The notes under the pieces: generated by a model
What the model was told of the DNA's origin: nothing
What the model saw: only the letters and a program-made list of their open reading frames with translations
Database searches by the model: none
Translations under genes and position numbers: made by a program
Part shown: positions 11,994 to 22,441 of the stretch, piece by piece
Position numbering within the stretch: position 1 is the stretch's first letter
Layout: each line of letters starts with the position of its first letter
Assembly (NCBI GenBank): GCA_029449245.1
Contig: JANATF010000002.1
Coordinates: 930,001 to 994,000, forward strand
Length of the DNA stretch: 64,000 nucleotides
Reading direction: 5' to 3'
DNA from: Mortierella alpina
Lineage: Eukaryota > Mortierellomycota > Mortierellomycetes > Mortierellales > Mortierellaceae

Positions 11994-12171
11994 TGTCGCG
12001 GTTAGAGGAAAAGACACAGTTACTAGGAGCTGTCAAGTAACGAGAACGGAGTGAAGAAAGATGTATTCAATGTCTCCTGTGGACGTGGGCATTAAAGGAC
12101 ACGTCCACACTAATCTTCGCTAACTAAAAATATTAAGGGTAAGTCTATGCTAGGACGGTCAATCCGGCACA
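11994..12171 (-). repeat. Element X 3' LTR
   Basis: 178 bp, matching the copy at 25482-25659 at every position I checked. A perfect 10-bp inverted repeat (TGTGGACGTG / CACGTCCACA) encloses a GGCATTAAAGGA core. On the element strand a G-rich tract, GGGGGCTTC, immediately precedes the LTR and is the likely polypurine primer site. Confidence 0.9.
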
Positions 12172-12660
12172 GAAGCCCCCGGCCAAGTTTCGTAGCACAG
12201 CTGGGAGCGAGATGGGATATATGGTAGGAAAAATGATAAAAACCTCCATGAGAAGTTAGGGTATAAGCCTATGATATCGGTGTCTAACCGCTAGATGAAT
12301 GTTGAAGAAGTGAATGGTCGAGAAAAATATATAAAAACTCGAGATGTTGATGTAGTGATGAGGAAAAATATAAAACCTCTTGAAAATGAGTTGTCAGTCG
12401 AGGACAGGAGTTGAAGCCTCGAAGGGAAATGGAATGGGATAAAAATTGCAAAAACCCATATATGATGAGAGGAAAACGTTCAAGCAACGGATGTTGCAAG
12501 CGTGCAAAAACCTCTGAAGCGTTAGAGCCCTTGAATAGGAAGTGGAATTGGCTTGCTGCATCTGCTATTTTGAAGCAGACACACTCTGTCTTGTGGATAC
12601 CTTGGAAGTCGGTTTCTGAGATGAGGGCTTGATCTGTGAAATATATTATTGAAGATTGGG
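12172..12660 (-). other. Element X 3' untranslated region with repeated GAGG/CCTC hairpins
   Basis: Non-coding stretch between the X stop codon and its 3' LTR. Read on the element strand it contains several stem-loops with GAGG or CTCGAG arms around T/A-rich loops, for example at 12330-12354 and 12358-12384, plus a longer one around 12470-12520. Similar modules occur in the 3' regions of A, C and D. Confidence 0.6.
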
Positions 12661-13197
12661 TCAAGGAAGTAAAGTGAGAAAAAGATGTGGGTCCACACAC
12701 CACACATCGTGAGCTTTTATTATGGAACCCTGGCAGAAATGCGTATACGGGTTCCTGACTATGTACGTGTGCTTGGGCTCTGGTGAATATACCACAATCT
12801 GTTTCAGTGAACGATGATAGCGAGTCATCAAGTTTTTGGAATCGAAGTGCTCGGCAAGGATTTCACTGTTTTCAGAGTCGTCGTATCCTTTCCATTTCAC
12901 CAGGTAGAGCGTCTTCCCCCCCGGAGCTGTACGATGACTGATAATGCGTTCCACTTCATAAGACGTGTCAGATGCGTCTTGAGGAAGATCGGGACGAGCA
13001 GCAATTTTTAGCTGCTCGGGTGCATAGTTGCGGGCAAGCACACGGGACATGGCGTCACGAAGGATGTAAGTTCCATGGGATGTGCGCCGAACAACTTGAT
13101 AAGGGCCATCATAGGGAGCATCAAGGGAGCTGGTGGCCTCCATGTCACGAGCCATGACATAGGAACCAGAAGGGAACTCAGTAATTAGGTGAGAGCG
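12661..13197 (-). pseudogene. Element X pol, C-terminal piece with chromodomain
   Basis: About 175 residues on the minus strand that complete the X integrase after element B is skipped: the codons before B ('KFNRS') resume here with 'HLITEF'. It carries the integrase C-terminal fold ('YDGPYQVVRRTSHGTYILRD') and a chromodomain ('YEVERIISHR...YLVKWKGYDDSENSEILAEHF'). The chromodomain keeps the WKGY core but lacks the usual TWEP. Chromodomains of this retrotransposon group are known to direct integration to marked chromatin. It is separated from the rest of pol only by B. Confidence 0.85.
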
Positions 13198-13525
13198 TGT
13201 CGCGTACTCGGCCCTAGGATAAGCGTAGTATCCTAGGTCAAGCCTTATTTCGCCTTTTAATGCCTTATCGACATGCGCCCCCTTTTTACTGAATGCCTTG
13301 AATTATGTCCTGACCGGTGACTATGGGTCAAAGCGGCATTACGCGCTGGGCTCAGTGTTTAGTATATATAGTCTGTAGTTCCCTCTGTACAGTTGCTCTT
13401 TACCTAGTAACTTGAATACATCCTTGATCATACCCTGAACCCTCCTGTCTTGCCACTTCCCTTGTCCCTTCCCTCCTGCCCTTGTGAAAGGTCATCCTGT
13501 CCTTGCCCTGCCTAGATTCACGACA
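13198..13525 (+). repeat. Element B 5' LTR
   Basis: TGTCGCG...ACGACA, 328 bp. TATATATA at 13363-13370 is a likely TATA box. ACCTAGTAA at 13402-13410, 39 bp further on, is the exact reverse complement of the nine bases directly following the LTR (13526-13534). Confidence 0.95.
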
Positions 13526-13534
13526 TTACTAGGT
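13526..13534 (+). promoter_or_regulatory. Element B candidate self-primer binding site
   Basis: TTACTAGGT immediately after the LTR pairs over 9 bp with ACCTAGTAA in the LTR near the expected RNA 5' end. It does not start with the TGG expected when a tRNA 3' CCA end is the primer. The self-priming reading is by analogy with Tf1 of fission yeast. Confidence 0.55.
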
Positions 13535-13574
13535 CAAACAACTTTGACCTTTCTACCCACGTCCCTGCCCAGCC

Positions 13575-14789
13575 ATGAGTCTCGAAACCGCCAACCAGAA
13601 TTTTGAAGCCCTCCAAACTCGTGTCAAAACCATCGAGGACACTCTCCTCGAGCAAGCCAGCCCGGTCGTAGCGGATCTCAAAAACCGCGTTCAGTCGCTC
13701 GAAAGCCAGCTCACCGCGTACGGACCCCTCCTCAAGTTCTTACAGACCAACCATAGTTTCGTCGAGGATCTCATCAAAATGGTCGAACCAAGATTCAAAA
13801 CGATCGAAGGACAGATCATTGCTCTGAATGCCATCAACGAGAACAATACCTTCCAGAAAGATATGCTCCGGGGCCTCAAGACCCTTGCCGAAGCCACCAA
13901 GACTCAGTCGGTGGCCAAGCCCAAGATCGACTCCCCCGAGAAGTTCACTGGTAAAAGAGAAGACTGGAAAACTTTCCAGTCTCAGCTGGAGCTGTACTTC
14001 TTGGCTCAGAGCTCGCAGCATCCAACGGATGCCTCTAAAATCATGTTCATCATCTCCCGTCTGGGGGACACCGCGGCCTATAAGTATATGGAAAAGCACA
14101 TCCCTGCTTTTAAGCTGGATGACGAAGTAAGACCCGCGATCATTAGCAGCCTTGATAAGTTTTGGTCGGTCATGACCAAGAATTTCGGCGTCACCAACGC
14201 CCACATCGTGGCCGAGTCTCAACTCCGCGCCTTGAAGCAAAAAGGCTCGGCGTTGGACTACACCAATAAGTTTGTCCAGTTGGTTGCCGATACCGAGTGG
14301 AACGACGCTGCCAAAATCTCCCAGTACCGGATTGGCCTCAAAGAATCGGTCCAAGAAACCATGTCACGCCAGGAGGAACCGCGCACGTTCTATGAGTTCT
14401 CTGATTTGGCTATTGAGATCGACACTCGCCAATATGGTTACTTTCTGCAAAGACAACCTGTTCGTTCCACAACAACCTTGAATAGCGCCCGCAACTCGAC
14501 CCCTGTTTCCGTCCCGCGACCATTCGCTCCCGCCGCGTCCGTTGCCGCCCCGTCCATGGCCATGGACCTCAGCCAAGCCCAGCACCGCCCTGTGAGCGCC
14601 GAAGAAAAACAGCGACGCAGAGATAACGATCTCTGTAGCTACTGTGGTTTGGAGGGACACTGGGTTAAGGAGTGTCCCACCAAACCCGCGAACACCAGAC
14701 TCGGTAACAAGGCTCAACACACTCTCTCTAGTGCCACCACTGCCAACACTAGCCCCTTCGTGTTCGATTTGGGAAACGACGACGCCTAG
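13575..14789 (+). CDS. Element B Gag
   Basis: 404 residues, ATG 13575 to TAG 14787-14789. An N-terminal coiled coil (about residues 1-60) precedes a capsid-type Ty3 Gag domain (about 110-285, starting 'SPEKFTGKREDWKTFQSQLELYF'), then a Ser/Pro/Ala linker and one classic zinc knuckle, CSYCGLEGHWVKEC (CX2CX4HX4C), at residues 354-367 for RNA packaging. The last codons TTG GGA AAC contain the slippery heptamer that allows a fraction of ribosomes to enter pol. Structural protein of the cytoplasmic virus-like particle. F and G carry related gag copies that are broken. Confidence 0.95.
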   Translation: MSLETANQNFEALQTRVKTIEDTLLEQASPVVADLKNRVQSLESQLTAYGPLLKFLQTNHSFVEDLIKMVEPRFKTIEGQIIALNAINENNTFQKDMLRGLKTLAEATKTQSVAKPKIDSPEKFTGKREDWKTFQSQLELYFLAQSSQHPTDASKIMFIISRLGDTAAYKYMEKHIPAFKLDDEVRPAIISSLDKFWSVMTKNFGVTNAHIVAESQLRALKQKGSALDYTNKFVQLVADTEWNDAAKISQYRIGLKESVQETMSRQEEPRTFYEFSDLAIEIDTRQYGYFLQRQPVRSTTTLNSARNSTPVSVPRPFAPAASVAAPSMAMDLSQAQHRPVSAEEKQRRRDNDLCSYCGLEGHWVKECPTKPANTRLGNKAQHTLSSATTANTSPFVFDLGNDDA

Positions 14790-14815
14790 TAAAGAGTGGA
14801 GAAGCCCATCTAGGC
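14771..14815 (+). promoter_or_regulatory. Programmed -1 ribosomal frameshift site (element B gag-pol)
   Basis: GGGAAAC at 14771-14777 lies in the gag register as G GGA AAC, a canonical X XXY YYZ heptamer, four codons before the gag stop. A 6-nt spacer follows. Then GCCTAG (14784-14789) pairs with CTAGGC (14810-14815) across a 20-nt loop. After a -1 slip the frame is open into protease and pol with no stop. The element G copy keeps the same heptamer at 53701-53707 (minus strand). Confidence 0.8.
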
Positions 14816-17800
14816 CAACTTTTCAATGTTTCTCCTGTTCACGACCCTATCCACGACTCCGCTCCCATCACCATTCCTGTCACTCTGTATTTCCAGGGGT
14901 CCTCCCTCCCCGTCAATGCCATGATTGATTCTGGGGCTACAATTTCCTTCATTCATCAGAACCTCGCCAAAGTACATCACCTACCCATTGTCGATCAACA
15001 ACTCAACATTGCCCTCGCCAATGGTACCATCCACTCTTCCCACCACTCCACTCGTCTTGTCATGCAATCCAGCCCAGAACATTTTGAAGTACATTCCTTT
15101 CAACTCATCACGCTCGGTAACTATTCTGTGATCCTTGGAATGGACTGGCTAAAAAAGCACAGCCCCTCCATCAACTGGGATCAGAGAACAGTGACTCTCG
15201 CCTGCACTCAAAATCACAACTTCTCTGCCTTGTCACATCTTGCTCGATCCACACTACCTACTTCTATCCTGCCCTTCGCCAGTCAAACACGCTCTGCTTC
15301 CCCTCCTCTAGTTCTCAAACCTGCACCAATTACTATCATTTACCCACCTGTGCCTGTCCCTGTCAGAAACCCAACTTCCATGGATATTGCCCTGGTCAGC
15401 AACGCCAATTTCTGTCAATTGCTCAAGCAGGGACAGGGTGTAGGCTACATGATGGACATCTCTCAAGTCGAAGAATTGTCTACCGCGACTCTTAGTGATG
15501 ATGAACCAACAATCCAGCTCCCTGAAAAATACGCTGAATACTCTCAAGTGTTCTCCAAGACTCAGGCGGACAAACTCCCGCCACACCGACCCTACGACCA
15601 TAGTATTCCCATTGCAGAAGGCGCCAACGTACCTTTTGGGCCTGTCTACAATCTCTCGCAGACGGAGCTCAAGGCCCTACACGAATATCTCAAAGAAAAC
15701 CTGGCTAAAGGTTTCATTCGCCGCTCGGAATCCCCAGCCGGAGCGCCCATTCTCTTTGTCAAGAAAAAAGACGGTTCCCTTCGCCTTTGTGTCGATTACC
15801 GGGGACTTAACAAAATCACAACTCCCAATCGATGCCCTTTACCACTGATCTCCGAAACGTTTGACCAGTTAGGAAAAGCCAAGTATTTTACCAAATTGGA
15901 CATGCGTGGTGCCTACAACCTTCTCCGAATAGCGAAAGGCGACGAGTGGAAAACCGCGTTTCGCTGTCGTTACGGTCACTTTGAGTATCAAGTCATGCCA
16001 TTCGGGCTCATGAATGCCCCAGGAACCTTCCAAGCGTTCGTGAACGACGTCCTGCGCGACTACTTGGATGATTTTGTTGTTGTCTACCTTGACGATATTC
16101 TCATATATTCCGAATCACTTGACGAGCACACCGCACAAGTCAAAAAGGTCCTCAAGAAATTAGAAGCTGCGGGCATCTGTCTGAAACTCGAGAAATGTGC
16201 GTTCGATAAGCAAGAGGTCTCGTTCCTGGGATTCATCATTGGTGTTAACGGCATCTCGATGGATCCTGCCAAGGTGGCCGCCATTCAAGAATGGGCTACC
16301 CCTAAATCAGCTTTTGACATTCAGGTGTTCCTCGGACTCGCTAACTTCTACCGCCGCTTCGTCAAGAACTACTCCAAAGTAGCCACCCCTCTCACCACTC
16401 TGCTCAAGAAGAATGCCAAGTTCATTTGGTCAAGAGCCGCGCAAGACGCTTTTGAAGAACTCAAAGCTCGTTTGATGTCTGGCCCGATCCTCCGTCACTT
16501 TGATCACACAAAAGCGTGTGTCATCGAAGTCGATGCCTCCGACTACGCCCTCGGAGGAGTTTGCAGCCAATATGATGACGATGACCACCTCCACCCTGTT
16601 GCCTTCTACTCCAGAAAACTCCTGCCTGCGGAAATGAATTACCAGATCTATGACAAAGAACTGTTAGCCATTGTGTGCGCCTTCAAGCACTGGCGACACT
16701 ACCTTGAGTTCTCAGCCTCTACCACAGTCGTCCTTACTGACCACCGCAATCTGGAATATTTTACAACCACCCGCAACCTTAGCCGTCGCCAGGTCCGCTG
16801 GTCTGAAGTCCTATCGGACTATAATTTTGTCATCAAATACCGCCCTGGCTCGCAGAACGCTGCGGCTGACTCTTTGTCTCGGAGAGACAAACCTGAGGAG
16901 GGGAGTGCGGCTGCACTAAGCAAGACCGCCTTAACCCTCCTGCCACCAATTCAATTTTTGAATGCCCTACAAGCCCTGCCGCTGCTCCCAGAGAAGTCAG
17001 CCATTCAAGAATTAATTACGCATTCACTTCCTAACGACCCTACATTCAGCGCGATCCTTGCTGAGAACCTTGAGACGCCAGACCCCGACGGCCTCTACTC
17101 TGTCCAGGACGGCCTTCTACTACATGACGGCCTGGTCTGTGTCCCCGACGACCCGGATCTCAAGAAAATGATCCTTGAAGAATGCCACGATTCTCCCACT
17201 GCGGGGCACTTTGGTATTACTAAAACATTTGATCTTGTCTCTCGCACGTTCTTTTGGCCCAGCATGCGACAATATATCAAGAATTACGTCGGTGGATGCG
17301 ATATTTGCCAACGTAGCAAGTCAAGCAATCACAAGCCGTATGGCCTCCTGCAATCCTTGCCGATCCCTGATCGGCCCTGGTCCTCGATCTCCGTAGACTT
17401 TATCACTCAACTGCCCGCCTCCAAGGGCTACACCGCGATATGTGTCTTCGTCGATCGATTCACGAAGATGGCTCACTTTGCCCCTACCACAGATACCGTG
17501 GACGCGGAGGGTACCGTGCAGCTCTTCTTGGAAAAAGTCTTCGCCGCCCACGGTCTTCCAGACGATGTCGTCTCCGATAGAGGCGTCACCTTCACTTCTA
17601 AGTTCACTAAGACAGTCTTCAAGGCTCTCCAGATCGAGCAGAACCTCTCTACTGCATTCCATCCTAGGACTGACGGCCAGACTGAGAGAGTCAACTCGAT
17701 TCTCGAGCAGTACCTACGCTGTTATATCGACTATCAACAGTCAAACTGGAGCACTTTACTCCCGCTCGCCGAGTTCACTTACAACAACACGGAACACTCG

Positions 17801-18466
17801 TCCACGAAGACAACTCCTTTCTTCGCTAACTTTGGTTTCCACCCCAAGTTCTCAGTTACCGTACCCCGGGTGACTAAGGACAACATCCCTTGCCCTGACC
17901 ACATCAAGGCTCTTCTAGACATTCATTCTGAGATGAAGTTCAACATCCAGTCTGCGAATGAAAGACACGCCCGACATTTTGATACCAAAACAATAGCTCA
18001 GCCTGATTTCAGTGTTGGCGACAAAGTCTGGTTAGACGCCCGAAATCTCCGTACCGAGCGGGCAGCCAAGAAACTTGACTACAAACGAGTTGGCCCTTTT
18101 CAAATACTCGAGAAGGTTGGAACTCGCTCATACCGCCTGGATCTCCCAAGTACCATGAAGATCCACCCGATCTTCCACGTCGGCCTCCTCGAGCGTTTCC
18201 GCCAAGATACGATCCCGGGTCGGACACCTAAACCTCTACCTCCACTCGTCGTTGCTGGAGAAGAGGAGTTCGAAGTCGAAGCCATCCTAGACTCCAAAGT
18301 GGCCCGTGGCAGACTCCTCTACCATGTCCACTGGAAAGGCTACCCCATATCTGCTCGCACTTGGGAGCCTGCTGAGTTGGTTCAAGGCGCCCCGAGACTC
18401 ATCAAGCAGTTTCATCATGCTCACCCTCACAAACCCGGCCCTACGCTTCGCGGAGCTCAGCCCTAA
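14777..18466 (+). CDS. Element B Pol: protease, RT, RNase H, integrase, chromodomain
   Basis: Read by -1 frameshift from gag; the first in-frame ATG is 14921, but protease sequence begins earlier, so that ATG is not a natural start. Numbering from that Met, the order is: protease IDSGATIS (2-9), RT with YLDDILIY (about 389), RNase H (EVDASDYALGG, about 537), integrase HHCC zinc domain (about 755-795), integrase core with D in SVDF, D in VSDRG and E in TERV (about 825, 884, 920), and chromodomain (about 1115-1165) with HVHWKGY and TWEP. All catalytic residues are present. Stop TAA 18464-18466 is followed by a G7 tract and the 3' LTR. Makes cDNA and integrates it. Confidence 0.95.
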   Translation, partial: RRRLVKSGEAHLGQLFNVSPVHDPIHDSAPITIPVTLYFQGSSLPVNAMIDSGATISFIHQNLAKVHHLPIVDQQLNIALANGTIHSSHHSTRLVMQSSPEHFEVHSFQLITLGNYSVILGMDWLKKHSPSINWDQRTVTLACTQNHNFSALSHLARSTLPTSILPFASQTRSASPPLVLKPAPITIIYPPVPVPVRNPTSMDIALVSNANFCQLLKQGQGVGYMMDISQVEELSTATLSDDEPTIQLPEKYAEYSQVFSKTQADKLPPHRPYDHSIPIAEGANVPFGPVYNLSQTELKALHEYLKENLAKGFIRRSESPAGAPILFVKKKDGSLRLCVDYRGLNKITTPNRCPLPLISETFDQLGKAKYFTKLDMRGAYNLLRIAKGDEWKTAFRCRYGHFEYQVMPFGLMNAPGTFQAFVNDVLRDYLDDFVVVYLDDILIYSESLDEHTAQVKKVLKKLEAAGICLKLEKCAFDKQEVSFLGFIIGVNGISMDPAKVAAIQEWATPKSAFDIQVFLGLANFYRRFVKNYSKVATPLTTLLKKNAKFIWSRAAQDAFEELKARLMSGPILRHFDHTKACVIEVDASDYALGGVCSQYDDDDHLHPVAFYSRKLLPAEMNYQIYDKELLAIVCAFKHWRHYLEFSASTTVVLTDHRNLEYFTTTRNLSRRQVRWSEVLSDYNFVIKYRPGSQNAAADSLSRRDKPEEGSAAALSKTALTLLPPIQFLNALQALPLLPEKSAIQELITHSLPNDPTFSAILAENLETPDPDGLYSVQDGLLLHDGLVCVPDDPDLKKMILEECHDSPTAGHFGITKTFDLVSRTFFWPSMRQYIKNYVGGCDICQRSKSSNHKPYGLLQSLPIPDRPWSSISVDFITQLPASKGYTAICVFVDRFTKMAHFAPTTDTVDAEGTVQLFLEKVFAAHGLPDDVVSDRGVTFTSKFTKTVFKALQIEQNLSTAFHPRTDGQTERVNSILEQYLRCYIDYQQSNWSTLLPLAEFTYNNTEHSSTKTTPFFANFGFHPKFSVTVPRVTKDNIPCPDHIKALLDIHSEMKFNIQSANERHARHFDTKTIAQPDFSVGDKVWLDARNLRTERAAKKLDYKRVGPFQILEKVGTRSYRLDLPSTMKIHPIFHVGLLERFRQDTIPGRTPKPLPPLVVAGEEEFEVEAILDSKVARGRLLYHVHWKGYPISARTWEPAELVQGAPRLIKQFHHAHPHKPGPTLRGAQP

Positions 18467-18476
18467 ATGGGGGGGT

Positions 18477-18804
18477 TGTCGCGTACTCGGCCCTAGGATA
18501 AGCGTAGTATCCTAGGTCAAGCCTTATTTCGCCTTTTAATGCCTTATCGACATGCGCCCCCTTTTTACTGAATGCCTTGAATTATGTCCTGACCGGTGAC
18601 TATGGGTCAAAGCGGCATTACGCGCTGGGCTCAGTGTTTAGTATATATAGTCTGTAGTTCCCTCTGTACAGTTGCTCTTTACCTAGTAACTTGAATACAT
18701 CCTTGATCATACCCTGAACCCTCCTGTCTTGCCACTTCCCTTGTCCCTTCCCTCCTGCCCTTGTGAAAGGTCATCCTGTCCTTGCCCTGCCTAGATTCAC
18801 GACA
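18477..18804 (+). repeat. Element B 3' LTR
   Basis: 328 bp, no difference from the 5' LTR by eye. Preceded by AAATGGGGGGGT, the likely polypurine tract. Followed by the GAGCG target duplication. Confidence 0.95.
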
Positions 18805-21026
18805 GAGCGATTGAATTTGTCCATCATGTCTTTCTGGGTGAGGGAGCTCTTGTCAGAGACAGCCGGAAAGACAATGGTGGTGAGGTAAGAGAGACGTTCT
18901 TCGAGACCTTGTGGAGATAAGAGATCAGACTGAATGTCTTTGGTCTCTTGGAGAGAACTGAAATCAGAGAGTGCTCGACCATAGAAGAGAGAGTATGGGG
19001 CAGAGCTGTGAAGACCAGCAACTCTAGTGTTAAGCTGGAGCTGTACTTTGGGAAGATAGAGATCCCAATCAAGTACTTTGCCATCGAGGACTTTTGGCAG
19101 AAGATCTTTGACAGAGCGAACTGAACGTTCGGCGACCCCGTTGCCTCGTGGATGGTAAGGAGTAGTGAGACGATGCTCAATTTGAAGAATTGAGAGGACA
19201 TTTTTGAGAAGAGCATTAGAAAATTCAGAGCCATTATCAGACTGAATAATCTTGGGAGGTCCAATGTCAGCAAAGAGTTGGAAAAGTTCAGCAGCGATAA
19301 TGCCAGCCTCTTTTGAGCGAATAGCTCGGAGAAAGACAAATCGAGTACAAACATCAACTACGAGAAGGGCATAGTTGTTTTGACGAGTGCTCAAGGGAAA
19401 TTGGGCGAGGTCCATAGCAAGGTGTTCACCTGGAAGGTTGGCATGAACAGCCTTGAGAGGATGATAGCCACGGCGAGCAATGTTGAAATACTGACAAGAG
19501 GAGCATTGACGGATGAACTGAAGACAAGCGTCCTTCAGTTTGGGCCATGTGATGCCACGTAGGTGCAATGCATTGACCATAGCGTTGGCACCAAGGTGAG
19601 CGGTCTCGTGAATATTTTTGAGAATAGCTTGACGCTCAGACTCTGGAGGAGTAATCATCTCTTTGTCAAGAGTCTGGGGTTGATGAATGTATGGAGCCTT
19701 GGGGTCAATAGGCAAATCGAGGATTTGGTTGGCAAGGTCTTTTGATTTGACAACCAATTCAGGAGATGAAGGTGTAGAGAAAGTACGAAAGCCGCTGCGA
19801 GTGGAAACAGCTGCCTTGCGACGTTTGTCGCGGTGAACTAGAGGGTCTGGGTCTGGAGAAGCCCAAAGTTCAGAAGGAAATGCCCGGGAAAGAGCATCAG
19901 GAATGATATTGAGTAAACCAGGACGATAGACACACTTGAAATCATAGCTGAGAATGGTTTCTGTCCAGTTGGCAATGGTAGCTGGAAGATCAGCTTGTGT
20001 CTTAATGAAGGTAAGTGGTTTGTGATCTGTATAGAGAGTGAATGGACGACCCCACAAATAGTAATGAAACTTTTTGAGGGCAAATACGATGCCAAGGAGC
20101 TCTTTCTTGTAAGCAGGATAGTTGCGCTCATGCTTTTTGAGCGAACGAGCCATGAAAGAGATGTAGTGAACAACAGACTCATCTTCAGGACCGTTGGGAA
20201 GTTGGTAGAGAACAGCACCAAGACCAAGGTTTGAAGCGTCAGTGGCAACGTAGAAAGGTTTGGAAAAATCTGGGAAGTGAAGTACAGGCGCTTGTGAAAT
20301 CAGATATTTAATCTGATTGAAGCATTCAAGCTGCAGATCCGAGAGAACAAAATGGCCTCTGCGGAAACGTAGCTCGTCCAAAGGCGCAGATAATGTGCCA
20401 TAGAGAGGGATGTACTCACGAAAATAATTAAACATACCAAGGTATCGTTGAACCATCTTCGCGTTGGTAGGAGGTGCCCAGGATTTAATGTTCGCAATCT
20501 TTTGAGGCATGATGCGACGGCCATTGCGATCAATAATGAATCCAAGAAGGATCACTTCTGTGCAAAAGAAATGACACTTCTCGGGGTTGATAATGAGGTT
20601 GGCCTTTGTGAGGCGACTGATAACTTCTTGAACGTGCAAGGCGTGTTCCTCTTTGCTATCAGAGAAAAACACTATGTCATCCACGTAAACAGCGACGAAA
20701 GCCAAGTCTCCAAGAATGAGAGACATGCCTCGTTGGAAGATAGAAGTCATTGGTTTGAGACCAAAAGGAGCACGGGCAAACATGAACTGTCTGTTTTTGT
20801 GCATAAATGCTGTGTAGGGCTGACTCTTCTTAGACAATGGAAGGCGGTGAAAAGCTTGCTTGAGGTCTAAAGTTGAGTAAAACTTATGGCCACCGCTTTT
20901 CTCCAATACATCTGTGATGAGAGGAAGAAGAAAATTGTCCGTGTCTTCAAGAAGAGAGTTGAGGTGACGAGGATCAAGACAGACACGATGCTTTATGATG
21001 TTACCATCAAGGTCATGCCTTGCAGC
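18805..21026 (-). pseudogene. Element X pol, RT to integrase piece
   Basis: Minus-strand frame between B and the first foldback element, about 740 residues. It opens with RT sequence ('RHDLDGNIIKHRVCLDPRHLN'), then the polymerase site YVDDIVFF near 20690, RNase H (VATDASNLGLG near 20250), the HHCC motif (near 19600-19480) and the integrase core (AMDLAQ, QSDNGSEF, NGVAERSV). It ends at 'KFNRS' where B was inserted. No internal stop or frameshift was seen. The function of the whole is gag-pol of X; only insertions break it. Confidence 0.88.
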
Positions 21027-21818
21027 TACGGTTTCTCAAACGTCGAGTCGAGTCGAATATGCACCCCATTCGGGTTCGACTCGACTTTCTGGTGTCGAAT
21101 GAAAGCGTTATTCGACTCGACCATCATTCGACTCGACAGCATTCGACTCGACGATATTCGGCTCGACAGTCATTCGACTCGACTGATAATCGACTCGACA
21201 GCCATTCGACTCGACTGATAATCGACTCGATAGCCATTCGATTCGACACTCCATTCGATTCGACACTCCATTCGATTCGACACTCCATTCGACTCGACAC
21301 TCATTCGACTCGACTGATAACCGACTCGACACTCATTCGACGCGACTGATATTCGAGTCGAAAGTCATCCGGCTCGACGGATATTTGACCTGATCTTCAA
21401 CTGACCCGACAGATACTCGACTCGACGCTCATTCCACTAGCTCTATTACTTGAATCGACCTTTATTCAGTCTATTTGTCGAATATCCGTCGAGCCGCATG
21501 AGACTCGAGTCGAGTATCAGTCGAGTCGAATGAGTGTCGAGTCGAATGGCTATCGAGTCGAATGACTGTCGAGTCGAATGGAGTGTCGAGTCGAATGAAT
21601 GTCGAGTCGAATATCCGTCGAGTCTAATGAGAGCCATGTCGAATGGAGTGTCGAGTCGAATGAGTGTCGAGTCGAATGGCTGTCGAGTCGAATGGATGTC
21701 GAGTCGAATGGAGTATCATTCGACAAGTGTCGAGTCGAATAGACCCATCATTCGTATTCGAAAAGTCGAGTCGAACCCGAGTCGAATGTCGAATGTCGAA
21801 TATTCGTGAGAAACCGTA
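21027..21818. mobile_element. Foldback (MITE-like) DNA element 1
   Basis: 792 bp with perfect 12-bp terminal inverted repeats TACGGTTTCTCA and an 8-bp target duplication CTTGCAGC (21019-21026, 21819-21826). The left half is an array of ATTCGACTCGAC words, the right half the reverse complement GTCGAGTCGAAT, so the element is one long imperfect palindrome. No coding capacity: the frames that read across it (RLDSHST... and VESNECRVE...) are by-products of the repeats. The 8-bp duplication suits hAT-type and some other cut-and-paste families. Confidence 0.88.
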
Positions 21819-22441
21819 CTTGCAGCTAGTGTGAGTTTGTTCATATGCTTAGTGCCTGGAGGGGCAGGAACGATAACTCCATCAGCTTCCCATTGATCAA
21901 CTTGCTTGTCAACCTCTCCCTGCTGAGATTGAGAGAAGGGTCGATAAGAGCGTTGATAGACAGTAGCACCAGGGGCAACCTTAAGGTCTACAGTCATGAA
22001 GGGATGAGGGCAGAAACTAGACGGATCAATCTGAGCATTGTCGTCGAGATAGGGCTTCAGATCAGCGAGAAAGGCTTCACGATCTGAAATGAATTTATCG
22101 GTGAGTTCCTCAGGAGGCCGATACTTAGCAAGAATGGCAGGCTTTTTGTCAGAGATAATAAAAAGATCTGGGACAGCAGCCTGATGAAGTTCAAAGCCAT
22201 GAATTTGAAAACCAAGCCTCGATATTAGATCAATGCCAAGGTAGCAATCATAATGATCGAGGGGCATAACATCAACGCGACTTTGAGCAGTGCGACCATT
22301 GCAGACGATGGAAACGTAGTCAATGGTAATGAGTGTAGGAATAGTGTGCTCTGGATTGGCAAGAACAGTGACCTGATCTTGGAGAACACCAGTCTCAAGG
22401 CCGAGTTCTTCTGCAACATAGGGTGCAATAGTAGTTGTAGT
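21819..22441 (-). pseudogene. Element X protease end and RT start piece
   Basis: Minus-strand frame of about 205 residues between the two foldback elements. It continues from the protease DTG site in the next piece ('TIAPYVAEELG'), passes the second protease half (LGIDLISRLGF) and enters RT ('VDKQVDQWEADGVIVPAP...LTLAA'). It resumes in frame after the foldback target duplications on both sides. Confidence 0.85.

Larger units (their letters stand above)
13198..18804 (+). mobile_element. Element B: intact Ty3/gypsy chromodomain retrotransposon
   Basis: 5607 bp with 328-bp LTRs that look identical (13198-13525, 18477-18804) and a perfect 5-bp target duplication GAGCG (13193-13197, 18805-18809). 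It is inserted in the integrase region of X in the opposite orientation. Gag and Pol are two frames linked by a -1 frameshift site. A related copy is G; F is a close relative with a different LTR. Nothing in its coding frames is broken, so it could still be active. Confidence 0.95.

Noticed and set aside
12001-12040. C-terminal 'LEEKTQLLGAVK' of the E gag frame
   Set aside because: It is read through the X LTR; the same bases occur in the other X LTR at 25482.
13526-13545. tRNA-type primer binding site after the B LTR
   Set aside because: No TGG at the start, so a tRNA 3' CCA end would not pair; the LTR-complementary reading fits better.
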